Positions 20,932 to 28,614 of a DNA stretch of 64,000 nucleotides are shown here, piece after piece. The stretch comes from Gammaproteobacteria bacterium (GTDB taxonomy: Bacteria; Pseudomonadota; Gammaproteobacteria; Nevskiales; Nevskiaceae), in contig JAGWMX010000001.1 of assembly GCA_028871525.1 (NCBI GenBank), forward strand, positions 27,529-91,528. Direction: 5' to 3'. The position numbers and the translations under genes were made by a program. The stretch's first letter is position 1. The number at the start of each line of letters is the position of its first letter. The notes under the pieces were generated by a model. It was not told the DNA's origin and did no database searches. It saw nothing but the letters and a program-made list of their open reading frames with translations.

Positions 20932-21398
20932 GCTGTCCTCCCGCGCGCTCGCAGCGCTAGAACGGCGCCGATACCGAAAACTCCGCGCGCAGCAGCGGCG
21001 GCCGCACTCGCCGGAATCCTGGATGGTTGACGCTGAAACCGCGGCTCGGCCTCAACCTCTTCTTCGTCCACGCCATGCGCCTCCTGAACCGCCCTGATCA
21101 GCAAGCCGCGGATCAGACTCACGAACAATAGACCGGCGAGGATGTACAGGGTTCGACCGCAAACCAGGTTGCGGGCGACGCCGTGCTCGAGCCGGAGCTG
21201 GCGCGGGTTGACGACCAGCCGGAGCATCGGCATCCGGAACACCGAAAATCCGTACGCCATGCCGATCGACCGGTGAATCGCCAGTACCGGCGGCAGTACC
21301 GGCCGGCGGTTGAACCGCGATCCGGCCGCCGTGCGCTCGCGCGACGGCCCGCCGCCTGCACCACTCTTTCCGACCACGTCCGCCATCGCGCTTGTCAT
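20928..21398 (-). pseudogene. remnant of an OFA-family oxalate/formate MFS antiporter with a large internal deletion
   Basis: The frame gives 156 residues from an ATG with a good GGAGGGG site. The first part (SRERTAAGSRFNRRPVLPPV then LAIHRSIGMAYGFSVF) matches from memory the N terminus and first helix of OFA antiporters. The following part (CGRTLYILAGLLFVSLIRGL, HGVDEEEVEAE) matches their last helix and tail. The roughly 400 residues with the other helices are missing, leaving one clear membrane segment. It is still in frame and coupled to fdsG by an ATGA overlap, so it may survive as a leader for fds translation. Transport is not possible as read. Confidence 0.7.
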
Positions 21399-21423
21399 CC
21401 GATCCCCTCCAGGATCAGCCGAA

Positions 21424-21484
21424 TATGTCTTTTCCAACATACACGGCGGTTATAGCGTAAGCGTCAATGCGGAGACTATAACCG
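21424..21484. promoter_or_regulatory. two dyads between the fds operon and its divergent regulator
   Basis: CGGTTATAG (21447-21455) and CTATAACCG (21476-21484) form a perfect 9 bp inverted repeat with a 20 bp spacer. TATGT (21424-21428) and ACATA (21437-21441) form a second, shorter dyad. The TATA-rich arms recall ModE-type operators, and the neighbouring regulator has a ModE-like helix-turn-helix. A role as operator is inferred from position and symmetry. Confidence 0.5.
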
Positions 21485-21542
21485 CGCCGGCGCCACCCAA
21501 ATATGTGCTAGAAAGCCGTTACAACCCGATAACGACCAGTCC

Positions 21543-22634
21543 GTGTTCAGAATTACCGTCAAACCGCAGTGGCATCTGGAAAGCCGAGACGGCGGGCAAC
21601 GGTTGTCGCGGCTGGTCGAATTGCTGGCGGCGACCGACGAACACGGCGCGCTGGCGCCAGCCTGCCGTGAGGTGGGTCTGTCGTATCGCTACGCCTGGGG
21701 CCTGCTGCAGGAAAGTGCGACCCTGTTCGGTGCGCCGCTGGTCAATATGGCGCGCGGCCGCGGCGCCGAGTTGACGCCCCTTGCTGAAAAACTGGTATGG
21801 GCCGACAAACGCATCGCCGCACGCCTGTCGCCATTGCTCGACAGCCTGGCTTCCGAATTGGAAGTCGAACTCGAACGCGCGGTGTCCGCAGCGCAGCCGA
21901 TTCTGCGGCTGCAGGCCAGCCACGGCTTCGCGGTCGAGACGCTGCGACAATGGTTCACCCGGCAACAGATTCCGCTGGACCTCAAATACCGCACCAGCTT
22001 CGAGGCGGTGGCCGCGTTGCATCAGCACAGTTGCGACATGGCCGGTTTTCCGGTGCCGGTCGGCGAATTCCAGGCGCCGGTGCTGCGCGCCTACCTGGCG
22101 TGGCTGGACGCCGGCAGCCAGCGTCTGATCCACCTGGCCAGTCGGCGTCAGGGTCTGATCGTGGCGCCGAAAAACCCCCTGGCGGTGCGCGCGCTGACCG
22201 ACCTGACCCGGCCCGGCGTGCGCTTCGTCAACCGTCAGCCCGGCTCCAGCACCCGGGCGCTGCTGGACCTGATGCTGCGGCATCAACGCATCGACGTCGC
22301 GCGCATCCAGGGTTACGACAGCGCCGAATTCACACACGCCGCAGTGGCCGCATACGTTGCCAGCGGCATGGCTGAGGTCGGACTCGGCGTGGAGACCGCC
22401 GCACAGCGTTTCAAACTGGGCTTCGTGCCGCTGTGCGTGGAACACTATTTTTTCGTCTGCCACACCGTCCTCCTGCGCCAGCCGGTGATGCGGCGGGTAC
22501 TGGCGGCGCTGCGCAGCGCCGAGTTTCACCGGGCGGTCAGCCATCTCGCCGGCTACGACCCCAGGCACTGCGGCGAAATCCGGTCGCTGCGCGCGGCTTT
22601 CCCCGAACACGCGGCGATGTTCCGCAAACGATGA
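21543..22634 (+). CDS. ModE/FdsR-like regulator with periplasmic-binding-protein-like sensor domain
   Basis: The 363-residue protein begins at GTG 21543. Residues 15-90 form a ModE-type winged helix (LSRLVELLAATDEHGALA, EVGLSYRYAWGLL). Residues 110-360 resemble the substrate-binding domain (PBP-like, PF12727 type) seen in molybdate-sensing regulators: LRLQASHGFAVETL, MAGFPVPVGEF, RPGVRFVNRQPGSSTRALLD. It is divergent from fdsGBA and overlaps mobA by 4 nt, so it probably controls the formate operon in response to molybdate, formate or cofactor state. The exact ligand is unknown. Confidence 0.85.
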   Translation: MFRITVKPQWHLESRDGGQRLSRLVELLAATDEHGALAPACREVGLSYRYAWGLLQESATLFGAPLVNMARGRGAELTPLAEKLVWADKRIAARLSPLLDSLASELEVELERAVSAAQPILRLQASHGFAVETLRQWFTRQQIPLDLKYRTSFEAVAALHQHSCDMAGFPVPVGEFQAPVLRAYLAWLDAGSQRLIHLASRRQGLIVAPKNPLAVRALTDLTRPGVRFVNRQPGSSTRALLDLMLRHQRIDVARIQGYDSAEFTHAAVAAYVASGMAEVGLGVETAAQRFKLGFVPLCVEHYFFVCHTVLLRQPVMRRVLAALRSAEFHRAVSHLAGYDPRHCGEIRSLRAAFPEHAAMFRKR

Positions 22635-23227
22635 ATCCGATCGACGGCCTGATTCTGGCCGGTGGCCGCAGCCGGCGGTTCGGCGGCGCCGATAAGGGGC
22701 TGGCCCGGTGGTGCGGCCGGCCGCTGGTGGCGCATGTCGCGGCGGCGCTGGCGCCGCAGGTGGCGGAATTCCGGATTTGCGCCAACCGCAACGCCGAACG
22801 CTACACCGCCTTCGGCCCGGTCATCGACGACGGCCGCTGGCGTGATTGCGGGCCGCTGGCCGGATTGCGTGCCGGGCTCGCCGGCTGCCGTCGGCCGTGG
22901 CTGGCCTACGTGCCGGTGGATGCCGTGCGCCTGCCGCCGGATCTGGTGGCGCGGCTACTGGCGGCGGCATTGGACACCGGCCGCGACGCCGCGATGACTT
23001 TCGACGGCGGCTCACCGGTGCCGACCTGCGGCTTGCTGCGCACCTCGCTGCTGCCGCAGGTCGAGACGGCGTTGACCGGGTCGCGGCGGGCACTGCGCGA
23101 TTTCCTGAATCCGCTGCAACCGGCTGCCGTCTGCTGGCCGCCCGGCGCCTGGGTGTGGAGCGTCAACACCCCTGCCGAACTGGCGGCGCTGGCCCCGGAT
23201 GCGGCCGCGGGCGACTGCGACCCCTAA
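22631..23227 (+). CDS. mobA: molybdenum cofactor guanylyltransferase
   Basis: The 198-residue protein has the MobA nucleotidyltransferase start IDGLILAGGRSRRFGGADKG, which binds GTP, then GPLAGLRAGLAGC and YVPVDAVRLP; the usual acidic PCD is here PVD. It attaches GMP to Mo-molybdopterin to make the MGD cofactor used by FdsA. The ATG at 22631 overlaps the stop of the upstream regulator (ATGA), so both are one transcript. The C terminus VNTPAELAAL is typical. Confidence 0.93.
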   Translation: MNPIDGLILAGGRSRRFGGADKGLARWCGRPLVAHVAAALAPQVAEFRICANRNAERYTAFGPVIDDGRWRDCGPLAGLRAGLAGCRRPWLAYVPVDAVRLPPDLVARLLAAALDTGRDAAMTFDGGSPVPTCGLLRTSLLPQVETALTGSRRALRDFLNPLQPAAVCWPPGAWVWSVNTPAELAALAPDAAAGDCDP

Positions 23228-23291
23228 ACCGCGCTACCATTCCTCACTGTGCGCTTAACGCCGCGCGCGCTTCTCAAGGAGACAGCTCGTC

Positions 23292-23771
23292 ATGGCTCGC
23301 GGAGTCAACAAGGTCATTCTGATCGGCAATCTCGGCAAGGATCCGGAGCTGCGTTCCATGCCCTCCGGCGGTGCGGTGGTGAACCTGACGCTGGCCACCT
23401 CCGACACCTGGAAAGACAAGACCACCGGCGAGGCCAAGGAGCGCACCGAGTGGCATACCATCGTGTTCTTCAACAAACTGGCGGAAATCGCCGGACAGTA
23501 TTTGAAGAAAGGATCGAAAATCTACGTCGAGGGCAGCCTGCGCACGCGCAAGTGGCAGGACAAGGACGGCCACGATCGCTACACCACCGAGATCGTCGTC
23601 AACGACATGCAGATGCTGGACAGCCGCGGCGGCCTGCCTGCCGGACAGGCAAGCGGAGCGGGCGACGATGCGGCACCGCGCGCCGCGCCGCGCGCCGCGG
23701 TGGCGGCACGCGCGCAGGCCGCCGACGCACCGCCGGACACCGGCTTCGAAGACGACGACATCCCATTCTAG
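23292..23771 (+). CDS. ssb: single-stranded DNA-binding protein
   Basis: The 159-residue protein has an N-terminal OB fold ([40 protein letters not shown]), an Ala/Arg-rich linker and the conserved acidic tail FEDDDIPF that recruits partner proteins. AAGGAG lies about 9 nt before the ATG. In many relatives ssb directly follows the YajR-like MFS gene next to uvrA; here the formate module separates them. Confidence 0.97.
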   Translation: MARGVNKVILIGNLGKDPELRSMPSGGAVVNLTLATSDTWKDKTTGEAKERTEWHTIVFFNKLAEIAGQYLKKGSKIYVEGSLRTRKWQDKDGHDRYTTEIVVNDMQMLDSRGGLPAGQASGAGDDAAPRAAPRAAVAARAQAADAPPDTGFEDDDIPF

Positions 23772-23786
23772 AGCTGGGACTCGCAC

Positions 23787-24059
23787 CTTAAGAGCTTATC
23801 CTTGAATAAATCGCGTCAGCGCCGGAGGTCATTTTCGCGCACTGCAACGAGCGAAGAGCGGGCGATGGTTGTTCCATCGGCGCGATGAGCAAGGCCGCAG
23901 TGCGCGAAAATGGCCCCGGCTCTGGCGGGTTGCGCCCCAAATTGCGCCATGCTGCGTTACTCGTCCTTGCTTAGAATCACTAAGCGACGATCCTCGCGCC
24001 TTGCCTGGCGCAATTTGGGGCAGCAACGCTGGCGTGATTTATCAAGGATAAGCTCTAAG
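23787..24059. repeat. R3 element: 273 bp MITE-like repeat built of nested hairpins
   Basis: The ends are inverted repeats: AGAGCTTATCCTTGAATAAA on the left (23791 onward) and the complement GATTTATCAAGGATAAGCTC on the right, with weaker matching further in. Between them are two long hairpins. One has 15 bp arms at 23831-23845 and 23897-23911 and an inner CGATGG/CCATCG stem. The other has 16 bp arms at 23934-23949 and 24006-24021 and an inner GCTTAG/CTAAGC stem. No coding frame is supported. It directly follows ssb. Confidence 0.85.
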
Positions 24060-24074
24060 TGATCCGCACAACAA

Positions 24075-24196
24075 CGTCATTGCGAGGAGCGGAGCGACGA
24101 AGCAACAACGTCATTGCGAGGAGGCGTAGCCGACGAAGCAACCTCGAGCCAACTTTGACGAGGTTGCCACGGGCGCTACGCACCCTCGCAATGACG
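24075..24196 (+). repeat. R2 palindromic repeat, three units, overlapping the dacB start
   Basis: Unit 1 (24075-24105) and unit 2 (24109-24146) both begin CGTCATTGCGAGG and contain GACGAAGCAA. Unit 3 (24159-24196) is inverted: CGAGGTTGCC...CCTCGCAATGACG. Units 2 and 3 could form a large hairpin. The TTG at 24164 and the ATG at 24191, the two likely starts of the carboxypeptidase gene, both lie inside unit 3. Confidence 0.9.
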
Positions 24197-25654
24197 TTGC
24201 TGGCGGCGACGGGCGCTCACGCCGCCGGCTTCGAGCAACTCGCCGGACTTCGCGCCCAGGGCGCCGAAGTTTCGGCGCTGGCGGTGGATCTGGACAACGG
24301 CCGCACGCTGGCCAGCCTTTCGCCGCAGACCCGGCTGACGCCGGCTTCCCTGACCAAGCTGGTCACCGCCGCTGCGGCGCTGGATCACTGGGCCGCCGAT
24401 CAGACCTTTCCCACCCGGCTGCTGACCAGCGGCCGCATCGTCGGCGACCGGCTCGACGGCGATCTGGTTTTGCAAGGCGACGGCAACGCTACCCTCGACG
24501 ACCAGGGTTTATGGACGCTGGCCGCTCAGCTCGCCGGTACCGGCGTGCGTCAGATTCACGGCCGTCTGCTGGTCGTGCCGGCGCCGTTCGGACCGGTGCC
24601 ATGCGAAACCGAGGATCGCTGCAAGGCCACCACGCGCAGCGACAGCGCCTACGATGCGCCGCTGTCGTCGATCGGCGTCGACTTCGGCGCCTGGTGCCTG
24701 GACGTACGGCCAACCGCGCCAGGCCAGCCGGCAGCGGTGCGTGGCTGCGCGGTGACGAAGCTGCCGCTGCCGGTGGTGGGCGAGATCCGTACCGTTGCCC
24801 CGCGTGCGCGGCAAACCTTCTGGCTGGAGCGGGTAACCGCTGCCGACGGCGATACGATCCGCGTCGGCGGCGATATCCCTGGCGGCAGGCCGGTGCGGAT
24901 GTTTCGCGCGATGTCCGATCCCGCCCGTGGCGCCGCCCTGCTGCTGCAGGAAATCCTGCGCGAAACCGGGATCACGCTCAGCGGCGGCGTGGCGGTTGCC
25001 CCGCCGTTGGTCGCGAACGCCACGCGGACGCTGGCGTCGTTCGACGGCATGCCGCTGCGCGAACAGCTCGGGCGCATGCTGCGTTATTCGAATAATTACA
25101 TCGCCGACGTGCTGACGCTGGACCTGGCGGCGGCCACGCTGCATCCGGCACCGGCGCAACTGGCGCAGGCCGGCCAGGCGCTGTCGTCGTTCGTCGCCTA
25201 CACTCGGCGCGGCGGGCGCGATCCGCCGCTGCCGTCACTGTATTCCGGCAGCGGGCTGACGCCGGAGAGTCAGATGTCGGCCGACGATCTGGTCGATCTG
25301 CTGCGCCACGAATATCTGGATACCCGCGATTTTCCGGTGTTCTACGGCAGTCTGGTGGTGCCGCGGCAGGCGCCGTTCGCGTTCCTGCGTCGCGGCAGCC
25401 GCGCCTGGCTGGATCGGGTGGCGCTGAAGACCGGCACCATGGACGACCCGCGTTCGGTGTTCGGCATCGCCGGTTATCTGCGCAAGCAAGACAGCGGCTG
25501 GGCGGCGTTCGCCATCCTCGTCAACGGCAGTGACCGCCGCAAGCACATCCCCCTGTACCGGGCGCTGGCCGCCGCCCGCGCCGACGTCGAATCGCTGCTG
25601 GCCGGCCGCGAGCCGGCCACCGCCGGCTTGTCGCGCTGCACAACCGCGTGCTAG
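24164..25654 (+). CDS. dacB: D-alanyl-D-alanine carboxypeptidase/endopeptidase, PBP4 family
   Basis: The protein is about 490 residues, near the usual PBP4 size. All penicillin-binding motifs are present: SXXK in PASLTKLVTA, SXN in RYSNNYIADVL and KTG in ALKTGTMDDPR. The family trims and cleaves peptidoglycan cross-links in the periplasm. The start is uncertain. ATG 24191 leaves too short a signal peptide (MTLLAATGAHAAG), whereas TTG 24164 adds PRALRTLA and gives a proper basic n-region. Both starts lie in the R2 repeat, so the repeat appears to provide part of the signal peptide. Confidence 0.9.
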   Translation: MPRALRTLAMTLLAATGAHAAGFEQLAGLRAQGAEVSALAVDLDNGRTLASLSPQTRLTPASLTKLVTAAAALDHWAADQTFPTRLLTSGRIVGDRLDGDLVLQGDGNATLDDQGLWTLAAQLAGTGVRQIHGRLLVVPAPFGPVPCETEDRCKATTRSDSAYDAPLSSIGVDFGAWCLDVRPTAPGQPAAVRGCAVTKLPLPVVGEIRTVAPRARQTFWLERVTAADGDTIRVGGDIPGGRPVRMFRAMSDPARGAALLLQEILRETGITLSGGVAVAPPLVANATRTLASFDGMPLREQLGRMLRYSNNYIADVLTLDLAAATLHPAPAQLAQAGQALSSFVAYTRRGGRDPPLPSLYSGSGLTPESQMSADDLVDLLRHEYLDTRDFPVFYGSLVVPRQAPFAFLRRGSRAWLDRVALKTGTMDDPRSVFGIAGYLRKQDSGWAAFAILVNGSDRRKHIPLYRALAAARADVESLLAGREPATAGLSRCTTAC

Positions 25655-26028
25655 AAAAGGCGATGCGCCGGTCGTCATTGCAAGGAGGGCGAAGCCCGAC
25701 GAAGCAAGCCCGACCCGGCGGCATCTTCACGAGGTTGCTTCGGCTCCCCTGGAGCCTCGCAACGACGCTACGTGTCGCCTTTGCCGCCGGGCTGCTGCTG
25801 ACGCAGTGGCTGGCGGTGGTGCACGCCACCCAGCATGAGCTGTCCGCGCAGCCGGATCGGCCGATCTGCCAGCTCTGCGCCTTCGCCCATGCCGGCGGCC
25901 CGGCGGCCAGCGCGCCGGCGCTGCCGCTGCCGGTTTCGTTCCATCGCGCGTCGGCCACGCCCGTGGTCGCCGCGCCGCACCTGGATCGCCGTTACACCCT
26001 GCCCCCGAGCCGCGCGCCGCCGCGCTGA
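25648..26028 (+). CDS. small DUF2946-like membrane-anchored protein with CxxC motif
   Basis: The 126-residue frame has one strong hydrophobic segment (LRVAFAAGLLLTQWLAVVHA), then HELSAQPDRPICQLCAFAHA, a CxxC/His motif like those in small DUF2946-type proteins linked to copper or heavy metals, then a Pro/Ala-rich tail. GTG 25648 overlaps the dacB stop; ATG 25663 and TTG 25735 are alternatives, the last giving the neatest signal segment. Codons 9-40 are R2 repeat sequence. It precedes a TonB receptor on the same strand, which suggests a joint role in metal handling; this is inference. Confidence 0.6.
   Translation: MLEKAMRRSSLQGGRSPTKQARPGGIFTRLLRLPWSLATTLRVAFAAGLLLTQWLAVVHATQHELSAQPDRPICQLCAFAHAGGPAASAPALPLPVSFHRASATPVVAAPHLDRRYTLPPSRAPPR
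25673..25767 (+). repeat. R2 palindromic repeat, paired inverted units inside the DUF2946-like gene
   Basis: The left unit CGTCATTGCAAGGAGG...GACGAAGCAAG (from 25673) is inverted relative to the right unit CGAGGTTGCTTCGG...CCTCGCAACGACG (25730-25767). The two could pair into a long hairpin. The final ATGACG of other copies is ACGACG here, so this copy does not give an ATG. Confidence 0.85.
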
Positions 26029-26114
26029 ATCGCCAAAACCGCCCGCAAGAGCTTCCGCCGTAACCTCCTTCCGGCGGGTCGTTTCAATGGTTTTTGGAGA
26101 TTCTGGGTCTACCC

Positions 26115-28487
26115 ATGTCGATACGCTCATCGCGCGGCCGCGCCGCCGCCGCGCTGTGGTTGGCGGTATTTGCCGCATTGTCTGCAGCATCCGCCGCCGC
26201 GGCCGCGACGCACAGCGCAGTGCGGCTCAACGGACGGCTGACGGACGCACAGCACCGCCCGCTGCCCGGAGTCGAGGTCGGGCTCTACGACGCCGGCGGC
26301 GCGTCGATCGCCACGGCGGTGACCGACGCCACCGGCATCTATCGGTTCGCCGCGGTCGCGCCCGGGCGCTATCTGTTGCAAGCGCACCCCGCCGGTTATG
26401 CCCCGGTCAGCCGCGAGATCAGCGTCGGCCGCAAACCCAGGCGCCTGCTGGATTTGGCGGCGCACCTGCAGCTCCAGGCCATCACCGTAACCGCCCGCTT
26501 CGAGCGCGCCCGCAATGCGCTGTCGCCGTCCACCGGCTCCAGTCAGTATCGCCTCGACGCCAAAGCGATCCAGACCCTGCCGCAAGGGGCCAATACGCCG
26601 ATCGATGGGGTACTGCTGCAGTACCCGGGCGTGGTCGGTGACTCGCAGGGACAACTGCATGTGCGCGGCGATCACGGCGATCTGCAGTTCCGCATCAATG
26701 GCGTGATTCTGCCGGAAGGCGCCACCGGTTTCGGCAACGCGCTGGGCGCGCGTTTTGCCGACTCGATCACGCTGCTGACCGGCGCGCTGCCGGCGCAATA
26801 CGGCGACCGCACCGCCGGGATCGTCGATGTCACCACCAAACAGCATTTCGACGGTGGCCAGGTGGATCTCTACGGCGGCGCGCACGCAACCTTCGAGCCG
26901 AGCCTTGAGTACGGCAGGACCTTCGCCGACGGCGCCAGCGTCTACCTCACCGGCTCGTATCTGCGCAGCGACCTCGGCACCGAGGCGCCCACTGCCGCCT
27001 ACACGCCGATCCATGGCGGCACCGAGCAGGGTCGCGGTTTCGGCTATCTGTCGCTGTATCCGACGCAGAACCTGCGGCTGTCGCTGATGGCCGGCACCGA
27101 CTACAACAGCTTCCAGATCCCGAACACGCCCGGCGTGCAGCCGAACCCGGATTTTCTGCGCTACGCCGGCGCCGGCGGCTTCGACTCGGCCGATCTTAAA
27201 GAAAACCAGTTCGAGCGCACGCAGTACGGCATCGTCGCGCTGCAGGGCCTGCTGCCGCAAGACGGCAGCTGGCAGACGGCGCTGTTCGAGCGCGAAAGTT
27301 CGGTGGTGTTCGAACCCGACCCGGTCGGCGATCTGGTGTTCAACGGCGTCGCCGCCCGGGTCAAGCGCAAGAGCCGGAGTTTCGGCATGCAAGGCGATCT
27401 GAGCCTGCCGCTGGGTCGCGCGCACACGCTGCGGACCGGTCTCGAGGTCTCGACCGAGGACGATCGCAGCGACGACACCGCAACGGTCTTTCCGACCGAC
27501 GCCCTGGGCAACCCCAACGGCGCGCCGTTGGCCATCGTCGACAACAATCCGAAGAACGGCAACACGCTGTTGGCGTTCTATCTGCAGGACCAGTGGAATC
27601 TGAGCCAGGCGCTGACCGTCAACTACGGCCTGCGCTACGACCGCATCAACGCTTTCATCGACAGCGCGCAGCTCAGTCCGCGGCTGGGGCTGGTCTGGCA
27701 CGCCGGCGCCGACACCACCGTCCACGCCGGCTATGCGCGCTATTTCACGCCGCCGCCGAACGAGCTGGTGGCCAACGCCACGCTGACCAAGTTCGCGGGC
27801 ACCAGCAACGCGCCGGAAGTCATGCGCAACGATCCGGTCAAGGCCGAGCGCGCCGATTATTTCGACCTCGGCGTCGCACAACAGGTGACGCCGCGGCTGA
27901 ATCTGGGGCTCGATAGCTACTACAAGTTCGCCCGCAATCTGATCGACGAAGGTCAGTTGGGGCAGTCGCTGATCCTGACGCCGTTCAACTACCGCTTCGG
28001 GCGCATCTACGGTCTCGAGCTTACGGCCGCGTATCATCGCGGAGCCTTCAGCGCTTACCTCAACCTGGCGCGGTCGGTGGCCAAGGCGACGCAGATCGTC
28101 TCCGGTCAGTTCAACTTCGCCGCCGATGAACTGGCCTACATCGCCACGCACAACGTCTTTCTCGATCACCAGCAGCTGATCAGCGGCTCGGCCGGTGCAG
28201 CCTACGTCTGGCGCGGCACCACCGTGTCCCTGGATGCGACCTACAGCGACGGCCTGCGCCGCGGCTTCGCCAACACCGGCAAACAGACTCCGTACACGGT
28301 GGTGAATCTCGGCATCACGCACGGCTTTCACTGGTTCGCGGCCGGCCCCACCGAGCTGCGGCTGACGGTCGTCAACCTGACCGACCGCAGCTACCAGATC
28401 CACGACGGCAGTGGCATCGGCATCGATCGCGCGCAGTTCGGCGAACGACGCGGCCTCTACCTGGGGCTGACACAATCCTTCCGATGA
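26115..28487 (+). CDS. TonB-dependent receptor with N-terminal carboxypeptidase-regulatory-like domain
   Basis: The 790-residue protein has a signal peptide (MSIRSSRGRAAAALWLAVFA), then a CarboxypepD_reg-like beta-sandwich at about 30-120 (LTDAQHRPLPGVEVGLYDA, GIYRFAAVAPGRYLLQ). The plug domain follows (FRINGVILPEG, LPAQYGDRTAGIVDV) and then a 22-strand-type barrel ending in GLYLGLTQSFR. ATG 26115 is chosen over an upstream TTG; GGAG lies about 15 nt before it, so the ribosome site is weak. The ligand is unknown. The upstream small CxxC protein hints at metals. Confidence 0.88.
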   Translation: MSIRSSRGRAAAALWLAVFAALSAASAAAAATHSAVRLNGRLTDAQHRPLPGVEVGLYDAGGASIATAVTDATGIYRFAAVAPGRYLLQAHPAGYAPVSREISVGRKPRRLLDLAAHLQLQAITVTARFERARNALSPSTGSSQYRLDAKAIQTLPQGANTPIDGVLLQYPGVVGDSQGQLHVRGDHGDLQFRINGVILPEGATGFGNALGARFADSITLLTGALPAQYGDRTAGIVDVTTKQHFDGGQVDLYGGAHATFEPSLEYGRTFADGASVYLTGSYLRSDLGTEAPTAAYTPIHGGTEQGRGFGYLSLYPTQNLRLSLMAGTDYNSFQIPNTPGVQPNPDFLRYAGAGGFDSADLKENQFERTQYGIVALQGLLPQDGSWQTALFERESSVVFEPDPVGDLVFNGVAARVKRKSRSFGMQGDLSLPLGRAHTLRTGLEVSTEDDRSDDTATVFPTDALGNPNGAPLAIVDNNPKNGNTLLAFYLQDQWNLSQALTVNYGLRYDRINAFIDSAQLSPRLGLVWHAGADTTVHAGYARYFTPPPNELVANATLTKFAGTSNAPEVMRNDPVKAERADYFDLGVAQQVTPRLNLGLDSYYKFARNLIDEGQLGQSLILTPFNYRFGRIYGLELTAAYHRGAFSAYLNLARSVAKATQIVSGQFNFAADELAYIATHNVFLDHQQLISGSAGAAYVWRGTTVSLDATYSDGLRRGFANTGKQTPYTVVNLGITHGFHWFAAGPTELRLTVVNLTDRSYQIHDGSGIGIDRAQFGERRGLYLGLTQSFR

Positions 28488-28614
28488 ACCGCGAGATAAA
28501 CCGTCAACGACAATCCCGTATCGGGGGATGACCGGCGTTGGCCGACAGGCGACAATGGAGAACCATCGACCTGCGCCGCCGATAGCGGTGCGGTACAGCA
28601 CGGGACGCCAAAAA

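Noticed and set aside
23680..23710. Repeated GCGCCGC in ssb as a mobile or regulatory repeat
   Set aside because: It encodes the Ala/Arg-rich linker of Ssb and is simple codon repetition.
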